Virus record (IMG/VR): IMGVR_UViG_3300044841_000053
Span: 1-24,629 of that record
Length of the DNA stretch: 24,629 bases
Strand: one strand, 5' to 3'
Source of the DNA: a virus
Part shown: positions 1 through 7,486 of the stretch, one piece after another
Position numbering within the stretch: the stretch's first letter is position 1
How the letters are laid out: each line of letters begins with the position of its first letter
Notes under the pieces: generated by a model
Told to the model about the DNA's origin: nothing
Databases searched by the model: none
Seen by the model: the letters and a program-made list of their open reading frames with translations, nothing else
Made by a program: the position numbers and the translations under genes

Positions 1-1079
1 AGCTGCATGCGATCGAAGATCTGGGCGCCGTACTTGAAGGCACCGGTCAGGAACGTGCCGGCCGTCATGGCGATGCTCGAAACAACCGGGAGACCCCACA
101 GCCGCGGCGTCACCGTGCCCTGCGGGTCGCCGATGATGTAGCGGCCCATGCTGTCCTTCGTCATCTCGATCTTGGTCCAGTCGGTAGGATTGAGCACGGT
201 TCCGGTCATCGGATAGAGCGCAAGCACACCCTGCAGCATCGCGAGGCGAATACGGTCGATCGCGGTTTCAGGCGTAACCACGAAAGCTGCGGAGTACGCA
301 GTCGCCTGCGGCACAATGCCGAGGACGTGGGCACCAGTGCCGTCGCCGTAGAGGAATTCAGCCTCTTCGGCAAAGCCAAGCCCGTAGCGCATTTCACCAT
401 CGATCGTGCTGCGAAGTCCCGGCGCATCGTCCAGGATTTGACGGGACGCCTTGACCAGATGCGCGATGGTTCGCACCGGGAAGTTGACGAGGTTCCAGGT
501 GTAGTTCGAGGACGGCTTCAGCGCACCTTCCGCGACGACCGCAGCGTTGTTGGTGCGCGCGACCTGGACGGCGAATTCCACCGCATTCGAACTTGTCTCG
601 CCGGGCTCCAGAAGATCGCGCACCGTCATCTGACGCATCGGCAGTCCGACCACCGGCTGGCGATCGGCGACCACCAGCGAGTTGCTGACAGACGCCGTGG
701 CGCCCCAGGTGCCGCTGGCGCTCAGGATGGTTTTGGTATCGATCGTCAGATTGAGGCGGTCCTTCTTGCTGCCGCCGAGCAGCCGCGTCTTGACTTCCTC
801 GTTCTCCACAACGATGGCACCGAGCGATTTGCGTTCGTCCACCTGATTGGCCGGCTTGCGCGCCAACATCTGCTCAATGTTGACAAGCTGAGATTTCAAC
901 TCGTTGGTCGTGATCAGCCCTTCGTCGGCCTTCTCCTTCAGAGAAGTCGAAAGTTCGATCCCGCGCTTGGCTTCAGCAATCGCCTCTTCAGCAATCGCCT
1001 TCACGGCATCAAACGCTTTGGCGTGCGCAGCCTTCACCTCGTCGGCGAGCTGCTCAATGGTTTTCGTTTCCGTGCTCAT
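1..1079 (-). CDS. Major capsid protein, HK97 gp5 type (partial, C-terminus beyond window)
   Basis: This gene encodes the coat subunit that builds the icosahedral head. It opens at an ATG at 1079, with AGGA about 10 bases upstream, and stays open to the left edge, so about 359 residues are visible and the C-terminus is missing. The first ~100 residues are charged and helical (MSTETKTIEQLADEV...), as expected for the scaffolding delta domain removed by the prohead protease. After this comes the typical capsid core, with LVVADRQPVVGLPMRQMTVRD, then VEFAVQVARTNNAAVVAEG, then VRTIAHLVKASRQILDDAP, and later FLYGDGTGAHVLGI. It lies 35 bases downstream of the prohead protease in standard HK97 head order. 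A 15-base tandem duplication within the delta region repeats AIAEE/AIAEA. The family assignment is very secure from the sequence pattern and the neighbours. Confidence 0.95.
   Translation of the reverse strand, partial: MSTETKTIEQLADEVKAAHAKAFDAVKAIAEEAIAEAKRGIELSTSLKEKADEGLITTNELKSQLVNIEQMLARKPANQVDERKSLGAIVVENEEVKTRLLGGSKKDRLNLTIDTKTILSASGTWGATASVSNSLVVADRQPVVGLPMRQMTVRDLLEPGETSSNAVEFAVQVARTNNAAVVAEGALKPSSNYTWNLVNFPVRTIAHLVKASRQILDDAPGLRSTIDGEMRYGLGFAEEAEFLYGDGTGAHVLGIVPQATAYSAAFVVTPETAIDRIRLAMLQGVLALYPMTGTVLNPTDWTKIEMTKDSMGRYIIGDPQGTVTPRLWGLPVVSSIAMTAGTFLTGAFKYGAQIFDRMQ
971..1000. repeat. 15-bp perfect tandem duplication within the capsid gene
   Basis: The unit cttcagcaatcgcct occurs twice head to tail (971-985 and 986-1000). 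It is in frame and duplicates five residues in the helical delta region of the capsid protein, where length changes are probably tolerated. Confidence 0.9.
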
Positions 1080-1114
1080 GGATTCGGTTTCCTTGGAATG
1101 AGGGTTTGAAGAAA

Positions 1115-1999
1115 TCAGCCGCCCGACTTGAGTGCCGTCAAAAATGCGACTGCGTTTTTCGCCTGATCGTTTTCCTCATCCCGAGGTAGCGATGCCTTGA
1201 ACCCGGACTCGGCAATGGCCCGGGCTTGCGCGTGCGAAAACTTGCATTCATCCCGAAGGAAGCTTTCGAACTCGCGAACTGTTTTCGGCGCGGACTTCAT
1301 GCCGGCCGGAGTGCGCTGACCTGTCAGCGCCTCGTGAATGTCTTGGAGATGCGTTTGCAGTGCTGCGCGCTCTTCCGCGCTGGGGCTGTCGCCACCGGCC
1401 ATCGTCGCTGCATGAAGCTGTAGCGCCGCGGCCGCGGCTGCTGTTGCCTTCGACACGTCAGCAACCTTCATCAACTCCTTGATCTCATCCATCATCGCGG
1501 ATTTGATTTCATCGACGCGAGACAGCGCATTCGACGGTGAATCCACAAGGCTGATTTCGCGAAGGTCCAGGTTCGTCAGGACACGTTTCGGCTCGCCAGC
1601 CCTTTTTCCGAGGACGGCGCCGTTCGGCTTCACCTTGTAGCCAATCGATAGACCGCCGAACGCCCCATCCTTCGCGCGCTCATAAATCAGACGGCCCATG
1701 TCCGTATTCATGCCACTGATCTTGCCGTCCGTGACTTTAAGTCCCGTATCGTCCTCCGACAGATTCGGAAGGACACCGATCGGCAGTCCGTCGCCGCCGT
1801 ACACGCGGTGCATCAGATGCAGCGGGACCGGACGGCCGGACGCCTTGATTTCCGCGAGGCTTTCCGTGAACGCGCCTGGCTTGATGATGTCACCATGCGA
1901 GTCCAGATTCCCGAACACCGCAGCGTAGCCATTGAACAATCCTGCCGGAGCGTTCTTCGCGAACTTCAATTCCAGTGGTGCATAGAAATGATCGTTCAT
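1115..1999 (-). CDS. HK97-family prohead protease (peptidase U35)
   Basis: This serine protease matures the prohead by cutting the capsid delta domain. It has 294 residues. The protease core covers residues 1-165: FNGYAAVFGNLDSHGD, the histidine segment LHLMHR (His61/His64), the catalytic-serine segment GLSIGY (Ser118), and LREISLVDSPSN near residue 150. Residues 170-294 form an Ala-rich, probably helical tail ending in REFESFLRDECKFSHAQAR, a C-terminal block I recognise from phage proteases that carry a scaffold-like extension. The start at 1999 overlaps the portal stop by four bases (ATGA), so the two are translationally coupled. The capsid gene follows after 35 bases. Confidence 0.94.
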   Translation of the reverse strand: MNDHFYAPLELKFAKNAPAGLFNGYAAVFGNLDSHGDIIKPGAFTESLAEIKASGRPVPLHLMHRVYGGDGLPIGVLPNLSEDDTGLKVTDGKISGMNTDMGRLIYERAKDGAFGGLSIGYKVKPNGAVLGKRAGEPKRVLTNLDLREISLVDSPSNALSRVDEIKSAMMDEIKELMKVADVSKATAAAAAALQLHAATMAGGDSPSAEERAALQTHLQDIHEALTGQRTPAGMKSAPKTVREFESFLRDECKFSHAQARAIAESGFKASLPRDEENDQAKNAVAFLTALKSGG

Positions 2000-3288
2000 G
2001 GTGCTTTTCCTGGAATGTTCGCGCCGGTTGTCGAAGGCGTGTTGGCGGGCGCGTCAGGTTTTTGCGATGCGAGAGGAGACGCCAGATGCTCGGCGGTGCC
2101 GATGATTTCGAGCGGGACTAAATTGGATTGAACGGTCGCCTTGTCGCCGCCCGCGATCGGCGGGAAGTTGTCGAGTGCTCGGAGTTCGTCGCGCGTGCGG
2201 AGTCCGTTCTGTGCTAGTGACGCCATCTGTTGTGCGCGGGCCGCGCTGTCTGCACGAAGCAACGCATCAACGTTGAACTCCGCGTAATAAGATGCCTGCT
2301 CTTTCGCCGTCAGCAGCCGCGCCCAGATTGCTTGTTCGATTCGTTTCAGATGAGACCGCAGGCCCAGCGTGAGCCAACCGAGCATGATCTGCTCGATTCC
2401 AGATCCCCATGTCGTCTGCCCAGAATGGCCGATCAGCACAGGCGGGATATCGAACCAACGGCAGATTTCCTCAACGTGGAACGCGCGCGTTTCCAGCATT
2501 TGCGCGTCGTTCGGCGGTATCTCCAGTTTTTCCCACTTCCACCCGCCTTCCAGCAAAGGCGTTCCACCCGTCTGCGCAGCTCCCTTGAATGCCGCGAGTA
2601 TTACTTTCGCATCTTCGCGTTGGGCTGCATTCAAGTATGACGGAGCCGAGAGAGTGCCGGACGGACGCATGCCGTTACGAAATATTGCGGCAGATGCTCT
2701 CTCGGCAGCTCTTGCACTTCCGAGAGTTTGCCGCGCTTGGCTGACAGGCGACATGCCCATCAGGCCGTCGAGCGAGAAACCCTTGATGTGAAAAACATCG
2801 TCTTCATTGAACGTCTGCGTCAGACCGGCGAACGTGTAGATGTAGATCAACGATCCATCGACCTGCCGACGAACAGTGACACGATCTGGCCGCATCGGAT
2901 TAAGCGCAACGATCTGGCCTATCGAGCCCCTGTCAATCGAGGCGTAAGCGTTGCCCCAGAGAAGATAGCAACCGACCATCGCCTCCCAGAACTCCACGGC
3001 CGTCATTTCAATATTCGGACGGTTATGAAGAACGCTATAGAGCGGATGATCGTCGGCGCGCTGCGCCTTGCGATCCAAATCCATTCGATAGAGATGCAAC
3101 GGCAACGTAGAAACCGTCTCGGCGTTGCGCCTGGTGCACGCCCACACGACACCGTTATTCATCGAGCCGTCTACGCTGACACGCTCACCCGCGTCTGTGC
3201 TTTCTCCTCCGACGAAATGATAAAGCCTCGGATCGGTCAGTCCGATGTTGCGCGCAAGATACGAGATTGCCTTCGTGTACAGACCCAT
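1996..3288 (-). CDS. Portal protein, HK97 family
   Basis: The portal is the dodecameric ring at the head vertex through which DNA enters. It has 430 residues, normal for the HK97/lambda-like portal family. Recognisable segments are NGVVWACTRRNAETVSTLPLHLYR near the N-terminus, HPLYSVLHNRPN, the module FWEAMVGCYLLWGNAYASI, the FNEDDVFHIKGFSLDGLMGMS segment, and VEEICRWFDIPPVLIGH in the C-terminal half. The last 30 residues are Pro/Ala-rich and probably disordered. The ATG at 3288 has GAGG seven bases upstream. It sits between terminase and protease, 19 bases after terminase and overlapping the protease start by four bases. Confidence 0.95.
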   Translation of the reverse strand: MGLYTKAISYLARNIGLTDPRLYHFVGGESTDAGERVSVDGSMNNGVVWACTRRNAETVSTLPLHLYRMDLDRKAQRADDHPLYSVLHNRPNIEMTAVEFWEAMVGCYLLWGNAYASIDRGSIGQIVALNPMRPDRVTVRRQVDGSLIYIYTFAGLTQTFNEDDVFHIKGFSLDGLMGMSPVSQARQTLGSARAAERASAAIFRNGMRPSGTLSAPSYLNAAQREDAKVILAAFKGAAQTGGTPLLEGGWKWEKLEIPPNDAQMLETRAFHVEEICRWFDIPPVLIGHSGQTTWGSGIEQIMLGWLTLGLRSHLKRIEQAIWARLLTAKEQASYYAEFNVDALLRADSAARAQQMASLAQNGLRTRDELRALDNFPPIAGGDKATVQSNLVPLEIIGTAEHLASPLASQKPDAPANTPSTTGANIPGKAP

Positions 3289-3307
3289 CAGGCAGCCTCG
3301 ATTGTAT

Positions 3308-4987
3308 TTAGGCGACTAGCGGAGTCCTAAGAAATCCGCCCATTCCCCCGAGCGCTGGCGGGTTCATCGACATCAGCGCCATCGCATCGAACAGCGCCAT
3401 CAGAGGATCAATTTTTCCGTAGCCGGATGCATCACGCGCGATGCGCATTCCGGTCGCAGTCGGCTCAACGATCGCATTGCCGGCACACCACGTCATCATC
3501 GGTTGACCGCAGTGCTTTAACGACCCGTCCGCCAGCTTCCGCTCCGTCGCCTTGATCGCGCCCATCAGAGCGATACCTTGACGAACGCCGCCAAGCTGTT
3601 TCGATTCTTCCGTGACGCCGATGCGAGCGAGGCTGTCGACGATGATTCCAAGTCCCGCCGGATCGACGCCGACCTGTGACAACAGGCCCGCAGCGTTTAC
3701 TTGCTGCACAACCGAAACCAGCGCGTCGATATCGTCCTGTATATTCTTGACCAGCGTTAGATCGCCGGCTTCGATGAAGTCTTGGTAGATCGAAGCGTTT
3801 GCCTTGCGGCGCTCCCATCCCTCTGGAGAAATGTAGGCGTGAGACCAAGTCAGCCAGCGCAGACTTCCCTTTTCTCTGCCGACAATCGAGACCCCGAGCA
3901 AGTCATCCAAGCCGCCGCCGTCGATTCCGACTGTAACAACTTCGCTGCGCTCCAAGATGTGTTCGAATGTTAGCGCCCGCTCCACACCTCGCGGCCAAAG
4001 CACAGCGCCGGACCATCCGTCAGAGCGAAGGCTTTGGTTAACCTCCACGTTGAAGTGCTGAGAAGCGATCAGCGCCATTTGCGCTGGACCATCTTCTTCA
4101 GCCTTCATCAACTCATTGATCAGAAACTTTTCGTTGGTCGATCGGCCGAGGTTCGGATTGATGAGCGGCCAATACTTCCGCTCTTTCCACCCGCCATCCT
4201 TCGAAACCTCTTCCGGCAATTCGTACAGGACCGGCAGAAGTGGCAACTTCATTTTGCCGTCGCGCACTGCGCGCGCCATATCGAGTTCTGACTTGAAAAC
4301 GCCCGATGGCGGCTTCTTCGACTGAGTCGTTGTCTGATAGAGAAACCCGTCACGCCGTTTTGTCAGCGCGCCGCGGAGTTCAACAAACACCTCTTTCGCA
4401 TTCGACCGCTTCGCAAATACATGCGTCTCGTCGATCATCGTCCCGGTCGCCTTCGACCCGGTGATGACATCAGTGTCCGCAGCCTTGATCTGCAGTGTCG
4501 CGCCTGACTTGCGGTGCGTGACCTTCCGGATGTGATCCTGAATCTGGAATAGCTTGTCCAGCTCGGGATCAATCTTGATCGTTCCCTTCGCCTGCTTGAA
4601 CGCGATGCCAGCAATTTCCAGTGTCGGCGCCACCAAGAGGAACTCCGCCTCCGGTCTCTTGTTGACGATCAACCCCGTCAACATCAGCGCTCCACCGTTA
4701 GAGCTTTTGCTGTTCCCTTTCGGGATTAGCTGAAACACTTCCTGGATCATGCGAACATTGTTGTCCGCATCGTAGGAACCGAATAGCGCCTCGACGATCG
4801 GAAAGAACCATGGCCCGCAGGCCTCTTCCATCGTCGGCGTGCCGATCACGTCTGGCATCTTCAGGCGCTTGAAGACCCGCAGCGCCCGCGCGGCTTCCGT
4901 CTTGAACAGCGGCAGACCGGGAACCAGTGAGCGCCCCGAGAGGATTCGATCTTTCCAGTCGAGGCAGGATAGGTCCCAATCGTCCAT
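3308..4987 (-). CDS. Terminase large subunit (packaging ATPase/nuclease)
   Basis: This is the DNA-packaging motor and headful or cos nuclease. It has 559 residues. The ATPase half carries a Walker A-like IPKGNSKSS at residues 88-96, the KGNxKS form common in Terminase_1 proteins rather than a classic GKS/T. A Walker B TGTMIDETH lies at 181-189. The nuclease half begins with VTVGIDGGGLDDLLG (Asp356, Asp361, Asp362 as metal-ligand candidates). A late acidic element, DPLMALFDAMALMS, lies near the C-terminus. The start overlaps the small-subunit stop by one base (TGATG). Together with TerS, portal and protease it defines the HK97-type packaging module. Confidence 0.96.
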   Translation of the reverse strand: MDDWDLSCLDWKDRILSGRSLVPGLPLFKTEAARALRVFKRLKMPDVIGTPTMEEACGPWFFPIVEALFGSYDADNNVRMIQEVFQLIPKGNSKSSNGGALMLTGLIVNKRPEAEFLLVAPTLEIAGIAFKQAKGTIKIDPELDKLFQIQDHIRKVTHRKSGATLQIKAADTDVITGSKATGTMIDETHVFAKRSNAKEVFVELRGALTKRRDGFLYQTTTQSKKPPSGVFKSELDMARAVRDGKMKLPLLPVLYELPEEVSKDGGWKERKYWPLINPNLGRSTNEKFLINELMKAEEDGPAQMALIASQHFNVEVNQSLRSDGWSGAVLWPRGVERALTFEHILERSEVVTVGIDGGGLDDLLGVSIVGREKGSLRWLTWSHAYISPEGWERRKANASIYQDFIEAGDLTLVKNIQDDIDALVSVVQQVNAAGLLSQVGVDPAGLGIIVDSLARIGVTEESKQLGGVRQGIALMGAIKATERKLADGSLKHCGQPMMTWCAGNAIVEPTATGMRIARDASGYGKIDPLMALFDAMALMSMNPPALGGMGGFLRTPLVA

Positions 4988-5568
4988 CAGTTCGGCCGGC
5001 CGGTCACACCCGAGTCGAGATCGCTACCCCATCCAGAACCTTGGCCGGCAGTCTCAGCATCGGCTTTGGCCTGGTCTTTCTTGCCAGGCGCAGCATCCGT
5101 CAGCTTCGCCAGCGCCGTTGCCAGATAGTTCGCGCTCTTCGTGCGCGTCTCGTGGTCCAGTGCCTTCAGCAGCTTCCGCTTGGCCGAGTCGTCGTCTTCG
5201 CCATTGAAGTGCTGTTCGACCATCTCCGACAGGACGCCGGCATTCTTGTTCAGAAACTCCAGCTCCGACATCAGGTCCAAGATCACGCGGCGCCCGCGTT
5301 TCACCAGTTCGGCTGACCGGGCTGAAATAGTCTCGGCTATCGCCTCATCGGGCCGCGTTTGTTCTGGTTCGCAATAAGGTTCGCGGAGCGGTTCGCACCC
5401 AGGGTCATCGGCATCGGGCCGGGACCATTTCCGCTTTTTCGCTTCCTTCCGGATGGCCGTATCGGAGATGCGGTGATCCCGCGCTATCTCTCTGATAGGC
5501 TTGCGAGTATTCCGAAACGCTTCCCCGATCTGAATCCAGTCCGTAGAATTTTCTTCTCTAGTTCGCAC
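4987..5568 (-). CDS. Terminase small subunit, HTH-containing
   Basis: This protein should recognise the packaging site and recruit the large terminase. It has 193 residues and begins at a GTG (5568). Residues 10-48 (WIQIGEAFRNTRKPIREIAR, then DHRISDTAIRKEAKKRKW) form a clear helix-turn-helix of the phage TerS type. Residues 80-160 are predicted helical and likely form the oligomerisation region. The last 30 residues are Gly/Asp/Lys-rich and low in complexity. No strong ribosome-binding site precedes the GTG, so the exact start is less secure than the gene. It is immediately upstream of, and one-base overlapped with, the large subunit. Confidence 0.88.
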   Translation of the reverse strand: MRTREENSTDWIQIGEAFRNTRKPIREIARDHRISDTAIRKEAKKRKWSRPDADDPGCEPLREPYCEPEQTRPDEAIAETISARSAELVKRGRRVILDLMSELEFLNKNAGVLSEMVEQHFNGEDDDSAKRKLLKALDHETRTKSANYLATALAKLTDAAPGKKDQAKADAETAGQGSGWGSDLDSGVTGRPN

Positions 5569-5665
5569 TGGTTTGCACCAACCAAAAACCCCATTAGACC
5601 AAAAATTCTATGCGTGACTACCCCTGCGGTTCCGGCCCCTAAGGGTTCCGGACTTCGGACCCGCC

Positions 5666-6004
5666 CTACGCCATCACATCAGCGGCGCGGCGCGCACGCT
5701 CCCGCATCGTCTTGATGGTGTGATGGCGGCCACACAGACACATGCCATCGCCCTGATCTGGCCCGCTATCGCTGCGCTCACGTACATGGTCGGCGAACAA
5801 CCGGTGGCCCGTACCGGCGCTTGCGGTGCAGCGCTGGCCATCCGTCACCCATTCGCAACGCCAACCCGCTCTGTTGAGCACGCTGCGCCGCCACTCCTTG
5901 TGCTGGGCTGTATGATAATATGGGTCCGCCGTCTTCTCAGCGGGCCTAACCGATCGGGTATCGATAGCGGCTAGGCGCGGGCGGATGATTGTTAGCTTGG
6001 GCAA
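5666..6004 (-). CDS. HNH endonuclease, packaging-associated
   Basis: This is a small metal-dependent HNH nuclease of the type usually encoded beside terminase in HK97-like phages, where it assists genome cutting during packaging. It has 112 residues. The start is a TTG at 6004, preceded by GGGCGGA four bases upstream. The fold signature is Cys50 and Cys59, then LFADHVRERSD (Asp72-His73), then GDGMCLCGRHHTIKT (Cys89, Cys91, His94, His95). This is the H-N-H/zinc pattern ending in the usual KT. It lies 97 bases upstream of TerS. It differs from the two AP2-type HNH proteins elsewhere in the window. Confidence 0.9.
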   Translation of the reverse strand: MPKLTIIRPRLAAIDTRSVRPAEKTADPYYHTAQHKEWRRSVLNRAGWRCEWVTDGQRCTASAGTGHRLFADHVRERSDSGPDQGDGMCLCGRHHTIKTMRERARRAADVMA

Positions 6005-6069
6005 TAGGTCCGCCCTTTATCCCCGTCGAGACCGCGCAATGAAATCGCGGCGGGCGGATGTTGGTTATG

Positions 6070-6282
6070 CTATGCAGCGCGAGCTTTAACTTCTTCGGCG
6101 GCGAGCACGGTAAGCGTGACGGAATCGTCTACTACCATGGTCTTGTTCTTGAGTGCCGGTATCTTGCTTATATTGTCTCTGAGGTCGACTAGCGCAATGC
6201 TGGTTAGCGTGCCCCTAACTTGAAAAATCAATAGCTCATTAGGCCCAAGCGTCAGGCGCTTCACGTCTTCGATATTGATCAC
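6070..6282 (-). CDS. Small hypothetical protein, third gene of an overlapping cassette
   Basis: The protein has 70 residues (begins VINIEDVKRLTLGPNEL, ends VKARAA) and no family I recognise. It starts at a GTG (6282) that overlaps the previous stop (GTGA) and has GGAG seven bases upstream. A longer upstream reading in the same frame is not coding-like. The pattern of alternating beta-strand and charged segments suggests a small folded soluble protein. It is the last gene before the packaging HNH, from which it is separated by a 65-base gap containing GC-rich inverted repeats. Confidence 0.75.
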   Translation of the reverse strand: MINIEDVKRLTLGPNELLIFQVRGTLTSIALVDLRDNISKIPALKNKTMVVDDSVTLTVLAAEEVKARAA

Positions 6283-6461
6283 GCGCGATCTCCGCTGTAT
6301 TCCGCTGGCGCCGTATCTTCCGGGTCCGCACACCGCTGCGTGAGGTCGCAGATCGGCTCGGCTAGATTGCGCGCCCTGAAGTTCGGATGCGCGCGTAACA
6401 GTCTCGCCTTCCCACCGTCCTTTGGTGCTGGTGTGGGGAATGCAAGTACGGTTGCGGTCAC
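6279..6461 (-). CDS. Small hypothetical protein, second gene of an overlapping cassette
   Basis: The protein has 60 residues (begins VTATVLAFPTPAPKDGGKAR, ends EYSGDRA). The GTG start at 6461 overlaps the stop of the membrane-protein gene (GTGA), and its own stop overlaps the next GTG in the same way. It has an N-terminal Pro/Ala stretch, then ARNLAEPICDLTQRC with two cysteines. I do not recognise a family. Its reality rests mainly on the exact overlaps at both ends. Confidence 0.68.
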   Translation of the reverse strand: MTATVLAFPTPAPKDGGKARLLRAHPNFRARNLAEPICDLTQRCADPEDTAPAEYSGDRA

Positions 6462-6619
6462 CGACGCCGCCTCGTATCGCCGCCCATCGCCTGATCCCAT
6501 ATCGCAATCACCAGAAGCCCGACGATAGCGAGTCCGATGAAATACGCCGCGGTCGCTTCCATGATCGGGTTGACCTGTGGTGTGCTGGGCTTGCGGAAGG
6601 GGAGGATTTGCGCGGTCAT
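6458..6619 (-). CDS. Small single-pass membrane protein
   Basis: The protein has 53 residues. The ATG at 6619 has AAGGGG eight bases upstream. A basic/polar N-terminus (MTAQILPFRKPSTPQ) is followed by one hydrophobic segment, AAYFIGLAIVGLLVIAIW (about residues 24-41), and a very basic C-terminus ending RRRR. The arrangement would suit an inner-membrane protein. Its position between the presumptive late regulator and the packaging genes is where lysis genes can lie, but one TM segment alone does not show holin function. It is translationally coupled (GTGA) to the next gene. Confidence 0.78.
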   Translation of the reverse strand: MTAQILPFRKPSTPQVNPIMEATAAYFIGLAIVGLLVIAIWDQAMGGDTRRRR

Positions 6620-6688
6620 GCGAAACGCCCCTTGGCCAATTAGTCATGAAAACGCCCGCTGCGAGTTTCCCCGCGCGGGCGCAAATCA

Positions 6689-7426
6689 CTACCTATTACC
6701 CGCAATATGCGGCGTCATCGGTCCCCTGTCAATGCCCCTTTTTACAGTCTTCACAGTGTCTCCAAATTTGCCAGTGGACAGTTCAGTGACGGGGCCGGTA
6801 TGGCCTTCCGACGATGACCGGATGTCATCCTTCACAGGAATCAGCGCGCCGTTGCGGCGGTAGTGCTGTTTCCGGTCCTGAATAATTGGTGACGACTCCA
6901 TCTTGCGGTAACGCACAATCTGATCCAGCGCCTCTATCATGCGGGCTACGGCATAGCCTTCTGCCCGGCGGCCAGTGACGACGCCACCCGCCTTTGACCA
7001 TTTGGCCGCAACATCCTCGATCCGCTTGCCTTCCCCTACAATCTCGATCAAGAATTGAGCGCCAACGGGACCGACGACGTTCAGGATGCGGTTTAGCTCC
7101 CGTGTCGCCTTCACCAGCCTATCGGATATCGGGTCACCAACATCGCCGCCGTCCACATATTCTTTTGCGGGATCGATGCCTTGGCTTCTTCCCACTGCCG
7201 CCAGTTCCCATAGTTTCCGGAACAGATGCCCAGCATCAGCTTGTGATGGATTAATCCGGCCGCGGCTGGCCATGTGGTCGATCGAACTCTCGCGCACGTT
7301 GACCGTTACCTCCATCTTGGCTGTAGGCTCCAGGGGGTCGTCAACCCTGCGCTTGCCGTATTCGACCAACCCTTCCGAGCCGTGTGACAGGTAGGGCACC
7401 CGTTTCTTTGATTTTGCTTTCGCCAC
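6689..7426 (-). CDS. DUF6456-like HTH protein, possible late-gene regulator
   Basis: The protein has 245 residues and starts at a GTG (7426) with AGGA seven bases upstream. Residues 45-175 resemble phage proteins carrying the alphaproteobacterial DUF6456 region: DPAKEYVDGGDVGDPISDRL, then LVKATRELNRILNVVGPVGA, then FLIEIVGEGKRIEDVAAKW, then a second helical segment containing GRRAEGYAVARMIEALDQIV. This looks like a helix-turn-helix module. The C-terminal 60 residues are polar and basic. Its position, after the replication and accessory genes and before packaging, is that of a Q-like late activator in lambdoid phages. That role is inference from position; only the family resemblance is seen. 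Confidence 0.75.
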   Translation of the reverse strand: MAKAKSKKRVPYLSHGSEGLVEYGKRRVDDPLEPTAKMEVTVNVRESSIDHMASRGRINPSQADAGHLFRKLWELAAVGRSQGIDPAKEYVDGGDVGDPISDRLVKATRELNRILNVVGPVGAQFLIEIVGEGKRIEDVAAKWSKAGGVVTGRRAEGYAVARMIEALDQIVRYRKMESSPIIQDRKQHYRRNGALIPVKDDIRSSSEGHTGPVTELSTGKFGDTVKTVKRGIDRGPMTPHIAGNR

Positions 7427-7441
7427 GTCTCGTTCCTTTTC

Positions 7442-7467
7442 GTGATGCGCCTTTGGCCCGATACGCG
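7442..7467. promoter_or_regulatory. Conserved intergenic element, copy 1
   Basis: In the 60-base gap upstream of the DUF6456-like gene, gtgatgcg (7442-7449) is followed after one base by ctttggcccgatacgcg (7451-7467). The same two blocks, with one mismatch, occur in the gap upstream of the 8601-8936 gene. No coding function explains the match. It may be an operator, promoter part or termination/antitermination site. Confidence 0.55.
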
Positions 7468-7486
7468 ACCGATACTTGGTGGACGG

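Noticed and set aside
327-1109. Long open frame on the plus strand opposite the capsid gene
   Set aside because: It is antisense to the clear HK97 capsid sequence, rich in Arg/His and without family features; a shadow frame.
5569-5584. Small inverted repeat TGGTT/AACCA directly before the small terminase gene as a packaging or regulatory site
   Set aside because: Arms of only five bases; too short to separate from chance, and no cos or pac feature is visible.
6005-6069. GC-rich inverted repeats between the cassette and the packaging HNH as a terminator
   Set aside because: TCCGCCC/GGGCGGA and CCGCG/CGCGG can pair, but no T run follows on the minus strand and the right arm overlaps the HNH ribosome-binding site.
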